Assembly: GCA_009746045.1 (NCBI GenBank)
Contig: RPFO01000123.1
Span: forward strand, 2,030,713 to 2,094,712
Reading direction: 5' to 3'
DNA: 64,000 bases
Source: Mesostigma viride
Lineage: Eukaryota > Streptophyta > Mesostigmatophyceae > Mesostigmatales > Mesostigmataceae
Each line of letters opens with the position of its first letter. Within the stretch, counting starts at the first letter, position 1. The notes beneath the pieces were generated by a model. The model was not told where the DNA came from. It saw nothing but the letters and a program-made list of their open reading frames with translations, and ran no database searches. Positions 17,690-27,231 of this stretch are shown here, piece by piece. A program made the position numbers and the translations under genes.

Positions 17690-19692
17690 TTGCTGGGGTC
17701 AGTGGCGCAGGGGGTGCCTGCCAGGGCTTGGGGTCGACGTGGATGACGTCCCCCCTCCAGTATGACCGGTTTCCCCCCTGCGCTCTGCAGGACTCGCTGC
17801 AGGTAGGTCGACCATATTAACTCCCGTCGCCGCTGTTGCAGACAGTGCCAGGTTCTAGTCGTCGTCCAGCGTGTAGGAAGTCCCCGAGAGCTTCTTGCGG
17901 CATTTAAGAAACGACAGCTTATCTGCCATGTACTTAAAGGTGCACGAGGAGCAGGGGAGCCGGGCCAGCCGTACCCCGCGCGCGGGGAAGGTGGACAGCC
18001 GACATCCGCAGCTCACCAGCCAGTGACTGAGTTGCATGGGGGCCAAGAATGTTGCGCTTAAATGCCCTGAGAAGAGACTCCGAGTCGATCCTCACCTGCC
18101 GGCTGATCGAAGTGCTTGACGATGACATTGTGGCTGCGCTGGGTGAGGTCGGCCTCCTCGCGGAGGTCGAGCGTGTGTTGCTTGCATGAGCTGTGCCGTG
18201 CGCAATGGTGGCTCAGGTGGTGGAGGTGGTGTGGTGCTTCAGCATGTCCGCCCAGGTCTGCGGGGGAGGAGCATCGCCGGCGGCAATGTCGGTCCTTCAC
18301 CGCCTGGGTGGTGAGGCCTGCGGTGTTTTGCAGGCACTCGATGGCGTCATGGCGATGGCGTTGTCCTTGAGGCGCTGGCCAAGGTCGAGGAGCTGGGCTT
18401 TGATGTCGGCAGTGGAGGTGGAGTTGGCAGTGGAGGTGGAGGCAAGGAGGGTGGAGGTGGAGCGGTAACGGTGGTGGAAAGGTGAGGGAGCTCCTGGTAG
18501 CCAGCGTGCCGCCCATTGCCGCCACATAGATCTGCAGCGAGGGGAGTCACGTGCTGCTCGAAAGCTTCCTTAAGGAGGGTGCGGACGATCCATGGTGTCG
18601 GTCGCGACGGTGGGAGGGGGGCCCCAGATCTCGGCGTCGGAGCGCCCGAGGAGGGAGCAGAGGGCGAAGCGCTGGAGCCGGGGGCGATTCGTGCGGAGAA
18701 TAAGCGGGAGATCTTCGGCAGTGTTGCAAGGAATGCCGTTTGGCCAGCGGCCGCGGTTGAGGGAGATGAGGTGCGAGCACAGCTCAACAGGCGAAACGTG
18801 AGTGCCGAAAAACACATCTTCCATGAAGGCTGACGGGCTTCGGTTCCAGTAGCCATAGGCGTTCTCCTACACACACAGATCTCGAATGATTTATCTAGTA
18901 CCAAATCCGAAAGGCTTGCATCACTCCCCGGAAAGGAGAACTTTTGCGGATGCATGACTGTAGGTGTAAGTTGGCGATGCCCTATAGGATCCGGAGACGT
19001 CCGTCCTATCAAGGAGACAACCAGCGCAGGCCAGAAATCGGGAGAATCCGGACCATGGTAGCTCGAGCCTGCCGTTATCTTGTCTGCGTGTTCGAGTCGT
19101 TCAGGATGATGAAGATGAATGGTGATGGAAATGTGTATCCTTGTGCATTGAAATTATGGCTGGCTTACGTGTAGAGCGACTAGATGACCTAGACGCCTTG
19201 GGTGGGGCCGGAAACAGCATGCTTGATCAGGGCGTGTGTTTCGAGCCTAACTGGCCGGGAGTGTCTAGTGGTGAGCACCATTGCTGCGATCGCTCTATCC
19301 TATAGTCAGCGAAAGTTGGTGCGAGAGGTCCCCCGGTTCGATTCCGGTCGGATTCATTTGCAGATTGCGTTTTCCGCGTTTTCCGCGGACCGGCACTGAA
19401 CTCAAATGGTTTTCACCTTTGCGGAGTGCCAAATCAGAATAGGCGTTGATGTCAAAGGCGATCTCGTCCCAGTGCGGCTTGGCAGGGCGACTGCGCTTGG
19501 GCTCAGGCGATGCAGATGGCGAGGCAAGCCCGGGGGGCCGGGGCTGGGCAACCACCAGTGCGCGACTAGTGTCACCGCTGCCTTCAGGGCCTGAGCTAGG
19601 GCGGAGCTGCAGCCGGAGCTGCAGATGTATTTTCAGGGCTTAATTAGCGCAGCCGCCAGGCTGCGTTGTGTAGAGGAGCGTTTGCTCGTCAT
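17690..19692 (-). pseudogene. Family B ORF1, frameshifted
   Basis: The start is the Met at 19,692 (MTSK...). Recognisable blocks in order are SPEPKRSRPA, DEIAFDINA, MEDVFFGTHVSPVELCSHL, EQHVTPLAAD, RSHNVIVKHFDQPAGE, MADKLSFLKCRKKL and a C-terminal Thr/Asp-rich LDDD. The middle is low-complexity Ser/Thr. The layout (RRM-like NVIVKHF strand, then a domain ending near QQQRRRELWP in other copies) resembles L1 ORF1p. Several frameshifts and an insert disrupt it. Confidence 0.65.
19230..19350 (+). ncRNA. tRNA-like segment (possible SINE head or tRNA relic)
   Basis: GGTTCGATTCC (19,336-19,346) fits a B box/T-arm, and TCTAGTGGTGAGC about 75 bp upstream fits an A box/D-arm with a 4-bp GTGT/GCAC stem. 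The acceptor arms do not pair and the middle does not form an anticodon arm, so this is not a working tRNA gene. It could be the promoter of a SINE-like insert. Confidence 0.3.
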
Positions 19693-19963
19693 ATATTGCG
19701 TAACAGCTTCGAAAATTATATCACTGTGTGCGTCTTAGAAAGACGAAGCGATTTTGATATTCACGGCCGAATGTGGTGCCCAATTTACGTGAAAGTTATG
19801 AGCTCCGCCGTCAGCCATGATGACTACCTCGTGTCTCCCTCCATGCAGGTCTTCCTAGAGATAGCCACGCGGCTCCCGCGGCTTTCGCGGCTTTCCTCTC
19901 AGACAACTACCCTAGTCCTTCCACGCCGTTGGATCGCCATGCGTCCAGGCATATAGTTGTCTC

Positions 19964-20327
19964 CAACACACGGTACACCGGCCACCAGCCATAGCCTTAG
20001 CTTAGTCCTTGTACAGCCATGCTACTGTATGTCCTGGCTAGATGCTCAGATTACTTGCCCACGCCGGCTCCTTGTTATGATATGCTCACATGGGTCTTAT
20101 TGCACCCACAGATCTTGCCGGGCCGTTTATCGGGCCCGATTGCAGCTGTGGCATGCCTCTGGCATGAAGGAGAAAGGGGGTCTCTGCCCTTTCTTCCTGT
20201 TGTGCACACACAGGGATTAAGCACTTCGGTGCTCCGTGACTCCCCAACGGGAGCACGAGTTTAATTAATTAATTAATTAATTAATTAATTAATTAATTAA
20301 TTAATTAATTAATTAATTAATTAATTA
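19964..20327 (+). mobile_element. Family C element with 13-bp target duplication
   Basis: ATATAGTTGTCTC at 19,951-19,963 is repeated at 20,328-20,340 and brackets a 364-bp insertion. It has no long ORF. It ends in the hairpin CTCCCCAACGGGAG (within 20,230-20,259) and a near-perfect (TTAA)n tail of about 68 bp. It is non-coding and non-autonomous, or the 5'-truncated end of a larger LINE. Confidence 0.88.
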
Positions 20328-20372
20328 ATATAGTTGTCTCACTTCAGATGAGCATGGAAGCTAGGGTTGTCC

Positions 20373-21296
20373 ATGGAAATAACTTCGTCAATATATCAAC
20401 TTCAATCTCCCGCCGCATTCCCTGCTCGCGTCATCGATAAACACCAGAAAACCTACGCGGGTATTCTGCACACGGCTGATTGGATTGCTCTTTTCGCGGA
20501 CCTCAACGCCCAGGGACGTGCGTGGCTGTTCTCGCTTTCCTTGCGGAGTGTGGGCTCGGCGTACCTTCGTGCTCTTCCCATGGCCCCCCCATTCGCCTTG
20601 GCTCCCAGCCACTACTCGGTGGCGCTCCGGCACCAGCTATTTGCCCCGCAGCCTCTTGTTCCGGCCGGGCGGCCTTGTGGTAGCTGTGGGCAGCCGCTGG
20701 ATCCCACGGGGACTCACTACCTTGCCTGCATGGGGGGCCAACAGAATCAGAATTGGTATTTGTATTTGCACACTGTCCTCCTGACGGTGGTGCTCGCCAT
20801 GATTCGGTCGGTTTTCCCCCACGCGAACATCCGGTCCGAGGATGCGGATGGCGCTGCCTTCTATTCCCCCAACCACCGGCCTGACATCGTGGTGCTGGAC
20901 TTTGAGGGGGGTGGCCGGCATCTGCTTATTGACGTTTCGGTGGCGCGGCCCTTGGCTCTTAGCCACGTGGCTGGGGCCTCCCTCACGGCAGGTTACACGG
21001 CGGACCGGGCGGAGCGGGCCAAGCTCCTGGCCTACGGCGACGTCGGGCACCATCGTGTGGTGCCCTTTGTCCTGGAGGAGTTTGGGGCCATGGGGCCCCT
21101 GACCTCCGCCTTCTTCAAGGAGTGTTGCCGGCTCCGGGAGGACCGGCTGGACCTGGAGGGCCAGCGGGCCCCATGGTCGGCGCGGACCTGGACGTCATAT
21201 TGGCGTCAGCGCTTGTCGGTGGCGCTGACTCGGGCCATGGCTGACATCATGCTCCGCCGTACGCGGGCTGATTTTGCGGTGCAGCAGGGCTATTAG
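20373..21296 (+). CDS. Restriction-like endonuclease domain of an R2/NeSL-type LINE, 5'-truncated
   Basis: About 307 residues. A CCHC-type finger (CGSCGQPLDPTGTHYLAC) is followed about 65 residues later by RPDIVVLDF and LLIDVSV, the PD...D core of the restriction-like endonuclease carried after the reverse transcriptase in R2-like LINEs. AERAKLLAYG follows. There is no reverse transcriptase upstream, so this is the C-terminal part of ORF2 only. The frame is intact to its stop. It belongs to a different class from the APE-endonuclease LINEs nearby. Confidence 0.65.
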   Translation: MEITSSIYQLQSPAAFPARVIDKHQKTYAGILHTADWIALFADLNAQGRAWLFSLSLRSVGSAYLRALPMAPPFALAPSHYSVALRHQLFAPQPLVPAGRPCGSCGQPLDPTGTHYLACMGGQQNQNWYLYLHTVLLTVVLAMIRSVFPHANIRSEDADGAAFYSPNHRPDIVVLDFEGGGRHLLIDVSVARPLALSHVAGASLTAGYTADRAERAKLLAYGDVGHHRVVPFVLEEFGAMGPLTSAFFKECCRLREDRLDLEGQRAPWSARTWTSYWRQRLSVALTRAMADIMLRRTRADFAVQQGY

Positions 21297-21428
21297 GTTC
21301 CTCCCGTTAGGCGTTTCCATTGGTCTTATCGTAGTATAGAGCTTTGACATGGCTCTGTATATAGGTTTATAGCTGGGCGTTTGCTTTGGTTTGAGCCAAT
21401 CACGGTGATTTCACTCTGCTGTAAGTAA
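21297..21428. other. Probable 3' UTR of the preceding LINE relic
   Basis: AT-rich towards its end (TAATTATATTTTTAATATATAT, about 21,427-21,447). No hairpin of the CTCCCAACGGAG type is seen. Confidence 0.35.
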
Positions 21429-22167
21429 TTATATTTTTAATATATATCTACAGGTGTGCACAAAACGTTTGAGGGTCTGTTTGTCCCTTGCAGCAATAAG
21501 TTGTTCCATGAAGTCGAGCTCGAATGTATACAGCTGCAGATACAAGTTGGCTAATAGCCCGGCGCAATTTGTCCCCATAGGAATGCCAATCGTTTGCTTG
21601 TAAACCTGACCTTCAATGGAGATAAACGTATTGTCCACTTGAAATTTGATCCACTGCTTGAGACGGCTGGCGGTGACGAGCTTGGCGCTAGCTGTTGGTG
21701 TAACCTTGCACACTTCCTCAGCGGTAAGCCATGTCGCTACGGTTTTCTTCTGAGCATGAACGAGCATGGTACCTAGGACTAGACTGCTGCGGCCTGCATC
21801 GTCGTGCATAGAGGCAATCAATAAGCTTTCCCAGCCGCTGGGTCAAGTCTTGGAGATCTAGTGTGGTGTACAAAGTGGTTAAATCATAAGTATCAAACCG
21901 CGAAAATTATGCCGAGCTATGGCTGCCGAGAATGCTCATAACTTTCGACTCAGGCCATGAAATTTAGTCGGGTTTGTTGCCTTCGACTCGTCTTTTGACG
22001 ACGAACATGCTGGTATAATTTCCGGCAGCTATCGTCCCCGATTTCGTACGTTCTCGACCTCGGCCTGCCCAGCAGATATCGCTATTTTCGAATCGATATG
22101 GCGGCACCCTCTTCGTGAATAGCACGCCTGCGCCCCCCGCCCAGCATTCGACATCTTCCCCGTAGCT

Positions 22168-23382
22168 ATGGAGACCGCTACGACACCTGCCGCCCCAGAA
22201 AACCGCTCGCTGGAAGACATTCTTGCCGCAGCCAGCCCCCTCGCCGGCACCGCTCCCGCCGCTCCCAAGAAGCCGCGTACTACGGAAATCACTTCCATGG
22301 CCGTCGAGGCTACCCCCACGCCTGAAACGTCACCGCCCTCACCGTCTGATTTAACCAAATATACAAGCCTCGGTCGCCTGCAACCGGCCGACATTGCAGC
22401 CATTTTCACCATGTCGGTCGACAACGTGAGGAAAATCCTCAAACTCCGACACGAAGCCGACGACATCATCCGCAACCCCGAGACCGGCGCAGCTGAGGAT
22501 GACCCCTCCGCGGAGTGGCTGCACTGGGAAGACGATCAGCTACGCACCTCCTGCCTCTTTACATGCTGCCCCGAACTCTGCAAACCGCTGGCGACCATCG
22601 CGGCCGCATCCGACACCTCGGCCGATGCCGACACCCCTGCCGGCGCAGCCGACTCCACTGAGCTGCAGGCGCTCACCTCTGAGCTCAAGTCTGTGCAAGG
22701 TGCGCTCAAGTCTTTGGCTGCTAACTCTGCTGTCACCCAAGCCACATTGCTGGAATTAAAGGCGGCCATGGCCACCTCCCCCCCCAAGCGGGTCACGTTC
22801 GCGGATGCGGCGGGGAAGAACCTGGATGCCATAGTCGCCCAGGCGGCTAAGTCGGCTGCCACCGCAGTCGCGTCACAGAATGTGGCTCAGCTCCGCCAAC
22901 GCAATATCATTCTCAAGGATTTTGCGAAGGGCAAGCATGACACCGCCCGCGCACTTACCGAGGCCTTGCGGGGACCCGCGTTCTTGGGGTTGCTGCAGCT
23001 GCAGGATCACGTGACCATTGAAAGGGCCATTCGCCTGCCAGGCCCAGCTGGCCTGGTTTTGGTCACCATGGCCCACGGGAACGACCAGAAACGGGTCATG
23101 GGCGCCCGTCGCCTGCTCAAGGGCAGCCCCATCAGCATGGACGAGGACTACACCCCTGCACAGCTGGCGGCAAGGAGCAAGGTCTGGAATCACGCGAAGG
23201 TCGTGGCCATCCGGGATGGGTACGTACAGGGGGGGAAGCGTGTGCAGATGCGTTTGAAGACGGATGGTCGCTGGGTTGCCTACTTTGAAGGTGTTGAGAT
23301 TAACACCACGGTTGCAGAGTCTCGTAGTGAGCCTCATAGTGAGCCTCGTGGTGAAGCGTCCTGCCTCCGGTGGTGTCCGTAG
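22168..23382 (+). CDS. LINE ORF1 protein, L1 ORF1p-like RNA-binding protein
   Basis: 404 residues, intact. The N-terminal third is Pro/Ala/Thr-rich. The centre (about 165-235) is helical and Ala/Ser-rich, where L1 ORF1p has a coiled coil. The C-terminal half fits the L1 ORF1p RRM plus C-terminal domain: RNIILKDF, then VTIERAIRLPGPAGLVLVTM, then ISMDEDYTPAQLAARSKVW, which parallels the DFSxETLQARREW region of mammalian L1. It should coat the LINE RNA. The ATG lies just after the 5' UTR. ORF2 begins 76 bp later in another frame. Confidence 0.8.
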   Translation: METATTPAAPENRSLEDILAAASPLAGTAPAAPKKPRTTEITSMAVEATPTPETSPPSPSDLTKYTSLGRLQPADIAAIFTMSVDNVRKILKLRHEADDIIRNPETGAAEDDPSAEWLHWEDDQLRTSCLFTCCPELCKPLATIAAASDTSADADTPAGAADSTELQALTSELKSVQGALKSLAANSAVTQATLLELKAAMATSPPKRVTFADAAGKNLDAIVAQAAKSAATAVASQNVAQLRQRNIILKDFAKGKHDTARALTEALRGPAFLGLLQLQDHVTIERAIRLPGPAGLVLVTMAHGNDQKRVMGARRLLKGSPISMDEDYTPAQLAARSKVWNHAKVVAIRDGYVQGGKRVQMRLKTDGRWVAYFEGVEINTTVAESRSEPHSEPRGEASCLRWCP

Positions 23383-23458
23383 GTAGACAACCTTCCTCGT
23401 CGGCTCGCGGCTAACAGGCTTCGCGGAGACAGCCTCTAAACAGTCCCGTTCCACTACC

Positions 23459-26400
23459 ATGCATCGACCTAACAGTCGACTGAGACACATGGTGGTGCCG
23501 GTATCTCGGGCTAGAACGACAGCTCTCAGCAGCAAGATTAGCAACACCCAACGCATGCTAGATTTCCTACGCCTCTGCGTTGCGCAAGCATCCCCGAATA
23601 CCCAGAGCAGGCGGCAGGCTCGCATCCTACGCCTGCAGGACAAAATAAATGCGATGAAAAGCACTATTTCCACCGCTTCCCTTCCCCCCTCCGTTTCACC
23701 CCCACCTCCACCCCCCGCCGCATCCACCCCCATCATCCATCGTCGTCCTCCCCTGGTGGGCCAGCAGGCATCCTTGGCCCTTGCCACTTTTAACACCCGC
23801 ACATTGCTAGATGACGACCATAGCTACCGGGTAGAGGAGCTAGTCGCATTCTGCATTGAGCATCGTGTATCTATATTGGGCGTCCAGGAACACCGCCGCA
23901 CGGTGCCACTTGGCATGGTGAGCACTGCTCGCTTGGCGGGTGGCTGGCGGTTTTACTTCGCTGGCAGCGGTACGTCTGGCCAAGGTGGTGTTGGTCTTTT
24001 GTGTTCGCCGCTAGCAGTTGCTAGCCTCAGCACGCTTAAGTTTCTAACCCCACGCCTTATGGTAGCACATTTCACCTCTGTCGAGGGGCGGTCTAAACAC
24101 CACCTCACGGTGGGGGTGGGCTATGCACCCCACAGTGGTCTAACTGATTCGGCCCGTGAGGAGTTCTTCGAATCCTTGCATGACCTTGAGAGGGTCACCC
24201 CGGCCCGCCACTTTTTGGTTATGCTGCTCGACGCCAATGCCACGCTCCCCGTGGGCACTGCTGGCAGCCGCTTTGCGCCTGCTGACACTACTGCTAACGA
24301 CAACACTCCCCTGTTTTCTGCCTTTTTGCGGGATAGCGGGATGGTTGCTGTCAACTGCCACTTCCAACGTCCCTCACAGGACTTGGTCACTTTTCGTGGT
24401 CCTAACGGCCGTCAGGCCTGTTTGGACTACGTGGTGGTACGGCAGTCCAGGTGCACCTCGGTCCTGGACACCCGAGTGTTTGACACGCCGACGGTGTGCT
24501 CTGACCACCGGTTGGTGCGCGCGACCCTTCGGCTCCGGTTCCACGTCCCCGCGCGCCGCGCCCCAGTGGTCCGCCCTGACTGGTCTGCTCTACGTCCGGT
24601 CAAGGGAGATCCTGAGGACTGGACGGACGCCGAGCACGAGCGGAACTGGTGCCGACGGAAGTACCTGTCGGCCCTGGACGCCCGGGCGGACGTCGACGAG
24701 CTGGACAATGGTGCCCCCAACGCAGCCATTTTTGCGGGCTTTGCGGCCCGTGCCCCGTTGCTGGCGGCCCGGCACCTGCCGGTCATGCCCCGCCGCCGCC
24801 CCGGCCCGCTCTACCGCCAGGACCCCAAGGTCTTGGCCGCCCGGCACCGCCTCAAGCGTAACCGGGACCCGCTGCAGAAACCACTGCTCCAGGCCGCCCT
24901 TGTGGAGGCCTACGAGCACGCTCAGGACGCGGAGGCGGCCCAGTGCATCGCGGATGCCAAGGCCTGCCAGGCTCGCAACCAGGGCAAGGACATGTGGTAC
25001 CACCTCGACCGGCTCGGCGGACGGCGGCAGCGCACCCCGGTGGAGCACACGGGGGACGGCACGGCGCCGGTAAGCCTTGACCGCTGGTTGGCCCACAATG
25101 TTTCCTTGACCGGTGGGGCTCGCGCCCCCCCCCGCCGCTTCACCCCGAGACGGCCGCCCGCCTCGGGGTCGCCGGACCCCCGCCGCCGCCAGCGCCCCCC
25201 TCCTCGGCCGCGGACTACCAAGTCCCCGCCTTGCAGGAGGGCTGCCTTGCCACTGACGACGTCGTCCCCCCCTTCACTTTGAAGGAATTGGACGGCGCCC
25301 TTGCTCGCCTGCGGTACGATGCGGCGGTCGGTGCCGACCACCTTTCTGCTGAGCTGCTGAAGACCCCTGATCTGGCGGTTAGGGATCTTCTGCTGGCGTT
25401 CTGCAACCGTGTCCTGCTCTCTGACGAGCCTCCGCCTGCTGAGTGGCAGACGGCCATCCGCGTCATGCTGTACAAGAAGGGCTCTGCTGCTGACCCCGGT
25501 AACTACCGGGGTGTCTGCCTCCAGAGCGCCGCGCTGAAGGTCTTCATGCGCATGATGCTGCACAGGCTCCGCGCCGCGCTGGACCCACACCTGGGTGAGT
25601 CTCAGATGGGTTTCCGTCGTGGTCGTAACACTGTCATGGCTGTGTTTGTCGCGCGCCGGTTGATGGAGGAGGTGCGTCGACTTCCCCCTGACAGTTTGCC
25701 GCTGGTCTTCATTTTTGTTGACTATATCAAGGCCTTTGACACGGTTCTCTGGGAGGCTCTTTGGGCCATCCTAGCTCTGGATCGGGTACCACCTGCGTTT
25801 ATTGCTGCCATTCGCCGTCTGTATGAGGGTTCACAGGCAGTAGTGCGGACTGCGGAGGGCACCACTCCACCATTCCCCCTTCACCACGGGGTGTGGCAAG
25901 GTTGTGTCCTGTCCCCATACCTGTTCATTATTGTCGTGGATCACGTCATGCGCCGGGCACGTGCGCGCTTTACTGCTCTTAAGGGGTTCGAGCCAGGCTT
26001 GGACATCCTTAACGTGAAAGAGCACGGCGGGGTTAGACCGGGTTACCGCCTTGCCGACCTGATTTATGCGGATGATACCACCCTCATCGAGCGCCCCGAG
26101 CACATTCAGACCTGGCTGGACTGCCTGGGCCTGGAGGCGCGGGCGGTGGGGCTGGAGATTAGTGTCAAAACTGAGGCGATGGTGATAGGAGCATCCAGTA
26201 AACCACCGCTGCCGCGCCTGCTCGACGGGACGGAGGTCCCGTTCCGCGACCGCTTCAAGCTGTTGGGGAGCTGGCTTCCTGACACCGCCGACGATGTGGA
26301 CACCCGCATCGGCCTTGCCTGGGCCAAGCTCCGTTCGCTCACACCCTACTGGCGCTCGAAGGGCCTGAACGGGCACCGCAAGCGCATGCTCTTCAAGGTC

Positions 26401-26927
26401 CTCGTCCTCACGGTGCTCACGTATGGCGCCGAGGCGTGGACCCTCCCACCCAAACTGGCAGCTCGGCTCGACGGCACAGTTTACAGGATGCTCCGGCAGG
26501 TCCTTAATGTAGGTTTTTCCGAGCGTCCGTCATCAGAGTCTCTGTATCATGGCATGCCTCGTGTTTCGGACGAGATTAGACAGCGTAGGATAGCATTTGT
26601 AGGACACTTGCACGCACCAGCCAGGTCGACACCACCCTTGGTCTGGCCGGCCCCCAGCGGCTTGGACAGCCAGGGCGGCACATTCTGACCTGGCCTGGCC
26701 CCAAGGACATTCCCAAAAGGGTAGGGAAACCTGTCACCAACTACGTTCAGATGCTGCTGGACGACCTCGTGGTCCCAGCCCAGTTTGAGCACCGCATCCA
26801 CTCTCTCTCCCGTCTTTGGACTGCCATGCAGGACAAGACGCGGTGGAAGAAGATTGTCAAGGCACACACGCCCGACCCTGTGGGCAAGCCACCTCCCCCC
26901 AAGCGGAGGAGGCGTTTTGATGAGTAG
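23459..26927 (+). pseudogene. LINE ORF2: APE endonuclease and reverse transcriptase, two frameshifts
   Basis: The first frame (23,459-25,282) holds the APE-type endonuclease: LALATFNTRTLL, ILGVQEHRR, VMLLDANATLP, QACLDYVVV, SDHRLVRA. A run of ten C near 25,127 shifts the frame. The second frame (from about 25,130; 25,231-26,688) holds the reverse transcriptase with LRYDAAVGADHLSAELL, GNYRGVCL, FVDYIKAFDT, VWQGCVLSPYLF and the catalytic YADD (about 26,065). A one-base deletion near 26,610 shifts it again. The last frame runs through HILTWPGPKD to a basic end at 26,927. Both shifts are single-base, so the source element was recently intact, or these are sequencing errors. Confidence 0.88.
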
Positions 26928-27231
26928 TGCAGTTAGGATTTTCTAGATAGAGCTAGGATAGTTCGATCACGCGGCTTCCTCCACCCCATCCATCATGAAA
27001 TATGTGCTACATGACCTCCCCACGGAGGCATGTTATAATGTAATGTAATGTATCAAACTGTACCGGAGATCTTTTCTGTAGCGAAGTCTTGGTACGGCTA
27101 AAAAATTGTAGACAGTCACAGTTCAAAATTGCAGGGTAGACATTGGTGGTGTGGGCCCAAGATCCCTCATGCGCCGGCAAACGAGAGCGACTGGAACCGC
27201 TCAGCAGAACTTCTGGGCCTGCAGCATCCAA

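Larger units (their letters stand above)
17555..19830 (-). mobile_element. ORF1-only element (family B), minus strand, with an extra insert
   Basis: It runs from the 3' UTR beside the family C tail to the family 5' end at about 19,830 (complement of GCTCCGCCGTCAGCCAT). There is no ORF2. About 18,910-19,405 is not matched by other copies and contains a tRNA-like segment. The words CCAAATCCGA (18,901) and CCAAATCAGA (19,430) at its edges may be a target duplication. Confidence 0.7.
21899..27049 (+). mobile_element. Full-length L1-like LINE (family A)
   Basis: GTATCAAAC at 21,890-21,898 and 27,050-27,058 is a 9-bp target duplication around 5,151 bp. It comprises a 5' UTR of about 270 bp, ORF1, a 76-bp gap and ORF2 (endonuclease plus reverse transcriptase, two frameshifts). 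A 3' UTR of about 120 bp leads to the hairpin CCTCCCCACGGAGG (27,015-27,028) and a short TAATG repeat tail. It is the best reference copy of the family in this window. Confidence 0.92.
21429..27231 (-). pseudogene. Penelope-like element reverse transcriptase relic, split by a LINE
   Basis: Two parts remain, 27,050-27,231 and 21,429-21,898; everything between is the LINE. Joined across the 9-bp duplication, the minus strand reads SPVQFDT then YDLTTLYTTL, the LYT block typical of Penelope-like reverse transcriptases. After a frameshift near 21,810 it continues with YKQTIGIPMGTNCAGLLANL and ends at RYI, where the catalytic DD should follow but is lost. Penelope-like elements are known from green algae. 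Confidence 0.72.

Noticed and set aside
19230-19350. Functional tRNA gene
   Set aside because: Acceptor arms do not pair and no anticodon arm forms, so only a tRNA-like segment is reported.
24156-25096. Overlapping 305-residue plus-strand and 168-residue minus-strand ORFs
   Set aside because: Shadows of the LINE endonuclease frame; Arg/Pro/Ser-rich with no domain.
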